From Chitinophaga sp. CB10 (GTDB lineage: Bacteria > Bacteroidota > Bacteroidia > Chitinophagales > Chitinophagaceae), in NCBI GenBank assembly GCA_001870995.2, contig MLAV02000014.1, positions 1 through 64,000 of the forward strand: DNA of 64,000 nt. The letters are read 5' to 3'. The notes under the pieces were generated by a model. The model searched no databases. It was not told where the DNA came from and worked only from the letters and a program-made list of their open reading frames with translations. Below, in pieces: positions 61,703 to 64,000 of the stretch. How positions within the stretch are numbered: position 1 is the stretch's first letter; each line of letters starts with the position of its first letter. A program made the translations under genes and the position numbers.

Positions 61703-62599
61703 ATGCGTTGGAAGAGACTGTTCACAGCCTTTAAGGAAGCTTTTAAAAACCTTATGATCAATGATCCGCTGCGATTGGCGGGCGCGACTGCTTTTTTTGC
61801 CACGTTTGCGCTGCCGGCCATCCTCGTGATCCTGATACAGTTGCTGCGGCTGATCTTCCGGGTGCCCCGTTCAGGGAGGCGTTTATTTGAGCAGCTGGAA
61901 GGCATCATCGGCGTGGAAACTGCCCGGATGGTAGCGGAAACGTTGCAGGCTATACGGGGCATTGCGCAAAATCAGCTGATCACCATCCTGGGATTTGTAT
62001 TCCTGCTTTTTGTTGCCACTACGTTATTCAAGGTGATCAGTAGCAGCCTCAATCAATTGTGGAGCGTGCGGGTGGTAGATAAGGAGAACTTCTGGGATAT
62101 ACTGCTGGCGCGGCTCAAAGGCTTGCTTGTCATCTGTTTCATCGGCGTGATTTTTTTGGTGGACCTTGTGGCCAGTGCAGCGCAACAACTGATCGGCCGC
62201 TTCATTGATTATTATGTACCTGCCTTTGCGGGTTACTTCAACAGTACTTTAAATTATGCCATCTCGGTGGTTACCGTTACCATCTGGTTTGCGCTGGTAT
62301 TTTATTTTCTCCCCGCCGGCCGCCCCCAGCGGAAGGTATTGTTTACCGGCGCGTTTGTGACCAGTATCCTGTTTAACATCGGGAAGCTGATCCTGCGTGT
62401 GGCGTTAAACTACAGCAGTATCAATAACATTTACGGCGCATCTGCCAGCACGGTGTTGCTGCTGCTTTTTGTATTTTATACGGCGATGATATTTTATTTT
62501 GGCGCTGCTTTTACCCGTGCATGGGCGGAGGTGAACGGGCAAACCATCATTCCACGCCGGCATGCGGCCAGTTATAAACTGACCGTGGTGCAGGATTAA
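61703..62599 (+). CDS. YihY/BrkB-family membrane protein
   Basis: Polytopic inner-membrane protein of the YihY/UPF0761 (BrkB) family, 298 aa with six or so membrane segments. Family segments include NDPLRLAGATAFFATFALP and NNIYGASASTVLLLLFVFY. Function unsettled (not a proven ribonuclease). The start was placed at ATG 61703; the frame opens at 61628, but family proteins begin near this methionine. The 285-bp divergent region upstream contains an AGCACG-5 nt-CGTGCT repeat (61460-61476). Confidence 0.85.
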   Translation: MRWKRLFTAFKEAFKNLMINDPLRLAGATAFFATFALPAILVILIQLLRLIFRVPRSGRRLFEQLEGIIGVETARMVAETLQAIRGIAQNQLITILGFVFLLFVATTLFKVISSSLNQLWSVRVVDKENFWDILLARLKGLLVICFIGVIFLVDLVASAAQQLIGRFIDYYVPAFAGYFNSTLNYAISVVTVTIWFALVFYFLPAGRPQRKVLFTGAFVTSILFNIGKLILRVALNYSSINNIYGASASTVLLLLFVFYTAMIFYFGAAFTRAWAEVNGQTIIPRRHAASYKLTVVQD

Positions 62600-62616
62600 A
62601 ATGCGGCGGCAGGATG

Positions 62617-64000
62617 TTATTCCACTTCCACCGCAAATGCTTTCGTGAGTACCAGCTTGCCTTCTTTCTCGCTGCCGTCCGGCATTTTAAGACCTTTTAT
62701 CTTTCCTGTTTTGGATTTGGTGATCAGATCGCCCAGCTGTTTGTCGGATAATTTTTTTCCGAACACTTCAAACGGCACCTTGAATCCGCATACCTGGAAG
62801 TTGCTGCAGCCATAGGCGGTATTGCCTTTTTTCAGCGGATGGGATTTGCATTTAGGGCATTGCAGCTCCTGTATTTCGGGAGCAGGCTTCCTGGGCGCCC
62901 TTGGTTTCTTCGGCTTCTCTTCCGCGGCAGGCGGGGCTTCCGGCGCAATGGTGATTACTTTGTAGCTGCCGGTTTTCACTTCTTTGGTCAGGTCGATGAC
63001 CATCTGGATCAGTTCCTGTTTGAAGGTTTCCATGGCGTATTCGCCTTTTTCGATCTGCCGCAGCTTCAGCTCCCACTGGCCGGTGAGTTCCGGGCTCTTG
63101 AGGATTTCGGTTTGTATGGTATCGATGAGGTCTATGCCGGTTTGCGTGGCGTAGATGTTCTTTTTCTTTTTGTCGATATACTTGCGTTTGAACAGGGTTT
63201 CGATGATGTTCGCCCGGGTGGAGGGGCGGCCGATCCCGTTGTCCTTCAGCATTTCGCGCATTTCCTCGTTTTCCACTTGTTTGCCGGCCGTTTCCATGGC
63301 GCGCAGCAGCGTCGCCTCCGTGTAGGGCTTGGGCGGCGTGGTTTTGCCTTTGTGGATGCGGGGTTTATGCGGTCCGGATTCGCCCACGGTAAACTCCGGG
63401 ATAATTTTTTCGCCTTCTTCTTCCTCGTCCTTTTGGTCGTTGGCGTACACTTCCTTCCAGCCGGGTTCGAGGATCTGTTTACCCGTGGCCTTGAATTCTA
63501 CCTGCCCTACTTTTCCCAGCACCGTGGTGTTGGAGATTTTACACTCGGGGTAAAAGGCGGCGATGAAGCGCCTGGCCACGAGGTCGTATATACGTTTTTC
63601 TTCAAGCGGCAACCCTTGCGGATATACGCCGGTAGGGATGATAGCATGGTGGTCCGTCACCTTCTTATCGTCGAAGACGGTTTTGAGCTTGGGGATAGGC
63701 TTGGCCAGCAGCGGCGCGGTGAGCGCGGCGTAAGGCGTCATATCCTGTAAGATGCCGGGGATTTTTGGATGCAGGTCTTCGGAGAGGTAGGTGGTATCTA
63801 CGCGGGGGTAGGTCACCAGCTTTTTCTCGTAGAGGTTCTGGATATATTTCAGCGTATCGTCCGCAGAGAAGGCGAATTTTTTATTGGCGTCCACCTGCAG
63901 GGCTGTGAGGTCGTACAAGCGGGGATTGCCTTCCTTGCCTTCCTTCTTTTCGAAGCTCGTAACTTCAAACGGGTGTTCCTTGAGGTAGGCGAGGCCTTTG
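62617..64000 (-). CDS. topB: DNA topoisomerase III (partial, N-terminus outside window)
   Basis: Type IA topoisomerase missing its N-terminal part; the frame is open to the right edge without a stop. The visible part carries the active-site Tyr in LVTYPRVDTTYLSED, domain segments DNGIGRPSTRANIIETLFKRKYI and a C-terminal zinc-ribbon-like segment (CPKC...GCSNFQVCGF). It relaxes or decatenates single-stranded DNA. Asp after Pro-Arg is preceded by Val instead of the common Thr. An in-frame TTG at 63918 is not the true start. Confidence 0.9.
   Translation of the reverse strand, partial: KGLAYLKEHPFEVTSFEKKEGKEGNPRLYDLTALQVDANKKFAFSADDTLKYIQNLYEKKLVTYPRVDTTYLSEDLHPKIPGILQDMTPYAALTAPLLAKPIPKLKTVFDDKKVTDHHAIIPTGVYPQGLPLEEKRIYDLVARRFIAAFYPECKISNTTVLGKVGQVEFKATGKQILEPGWKEVYANDQKDEEEEGEKIIPEFTVGESGPHKPRIHKGKTTPPKPYTEATLLRAMETAGKQVENEEMREMLKDNGIGRPSTRANIIETLFKRKYIDKKKKNIYATQTGIDLIDTIQTEILKSPELTGQWELKLRQIEKGEYAMETFKQELIQMVIDLTKEVKTGSYKVITIAPEAPPAAEEKPKKPRAPRKPAPEIQELQCPKCKSHPLKKGNTAYGCSNFQVCGFKVPFEVFGKKLSDKQLGDLITKSKTGKIKGLKMPDGSEKEGKLVLTKAFAVEVE

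Noticed and set aside
1..64000. tRNA, rRNA, insertion sequence, integrase or prophage
   Set aside because: No cloverleaf-like T-arm patterns in intergenic regions, no transposase, integrase or phage structural proteins among the genes.

Overview
The window looks like a chromosomal segment of a Bacteroidota bacterium, most likely a Chitinophagaceae member close to Chitinophaga (inference). The evidence is a SusC/SusD pair driven by an ECF sigma factor and a FecR anti-sigma factor, a type IX secretion C-terminal domain, Bacteroidota-type promoters (TTG, 17-23 nt, TAnnTTTG), LytTR two-component genes and few Shine-Dalgarno sequences. Base composition is close to half G+C by eye. There are about 48 protein genes, densely packed, with no tRNA, rRNA, CRISPR array, insertion sequence or prophage gene that I could recognise. 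The last gene runs off the right edge.

Layout. 0-9.2 kb: a Tat-exported phospholipase C, a secreted DNRLRE/metzincin-like protein with a T9SS tail, an L,D-transpeptidase, a DUF885 metallopeptidase and an Fpg/Nei glycosylase. 9.2-12.9 kb (minus): SDR and PhyH dioxygenase genes behind a promoter, an operator-like repeat and a tiny leader ORF ending in four Cys codons; then MocA-like and XdhC-like molybdoenzyme maturation genes. 13-20.6 kb: a TPR protein, a Tat-exported sugar isomerase-like protein, signal peptidase I, a 31-bp tandem repeat, an amidohydrolase plus MFS pair and a YheT-type hydrolase. 20.7-32.6 kb: a polysaccharide utilization locus in the order sigma factor, FecR, SusC, SusD, surface lipoprotein, GH16, GH30, GH30. 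The enzyme set suggests beta-1,3/beta-1,6-glucan as substrate. A GH3 beta-glucosidase lies at 36-38 kb. 32.7-35.8 kb: a sulfur module with a Crp-family regulator, a persulfide dioxygenase-like MBL-rhodanese fusion and a split YeeE/YedE transporter; a CRP-like operator sits at a class II activator position before the MBL gene. 38-45.7 kb: a hydroxyacid dehydrogenase, a GT39-like glycosyltransferase, two unrecognised proteins behind a promoter-plus-terminator leader, a response regulator-Crp fusion with its PAS histidine kinase, and an NAD-binding protein. 45.9-50.5 kb: an outer-membrane beta-barrel receptor and a LytS/LytTR pair that share the same operator and promoter geometry. 50.5-64 kb: AarF-like kinase with TetR, MFS, LLM flavin oxidoreductase, FMN reductase, SufR-like regulator with aconitase, CPA2 antiporter, YihY/BrkB and topoisomerase III (partial).

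The most notable signals are regulatory. They are the shared LytTR-type direct repeats, the poly-Cys leader ORF, the Crp-family operator in the sulfur module, a possible roughly 80-nt sRNA or attenuator before two unknown genes, and perfect operator-like palindromes before TetR-AarF and the MFS gene. All functional calls are from sequence reading and family knowledge; no database search was run.
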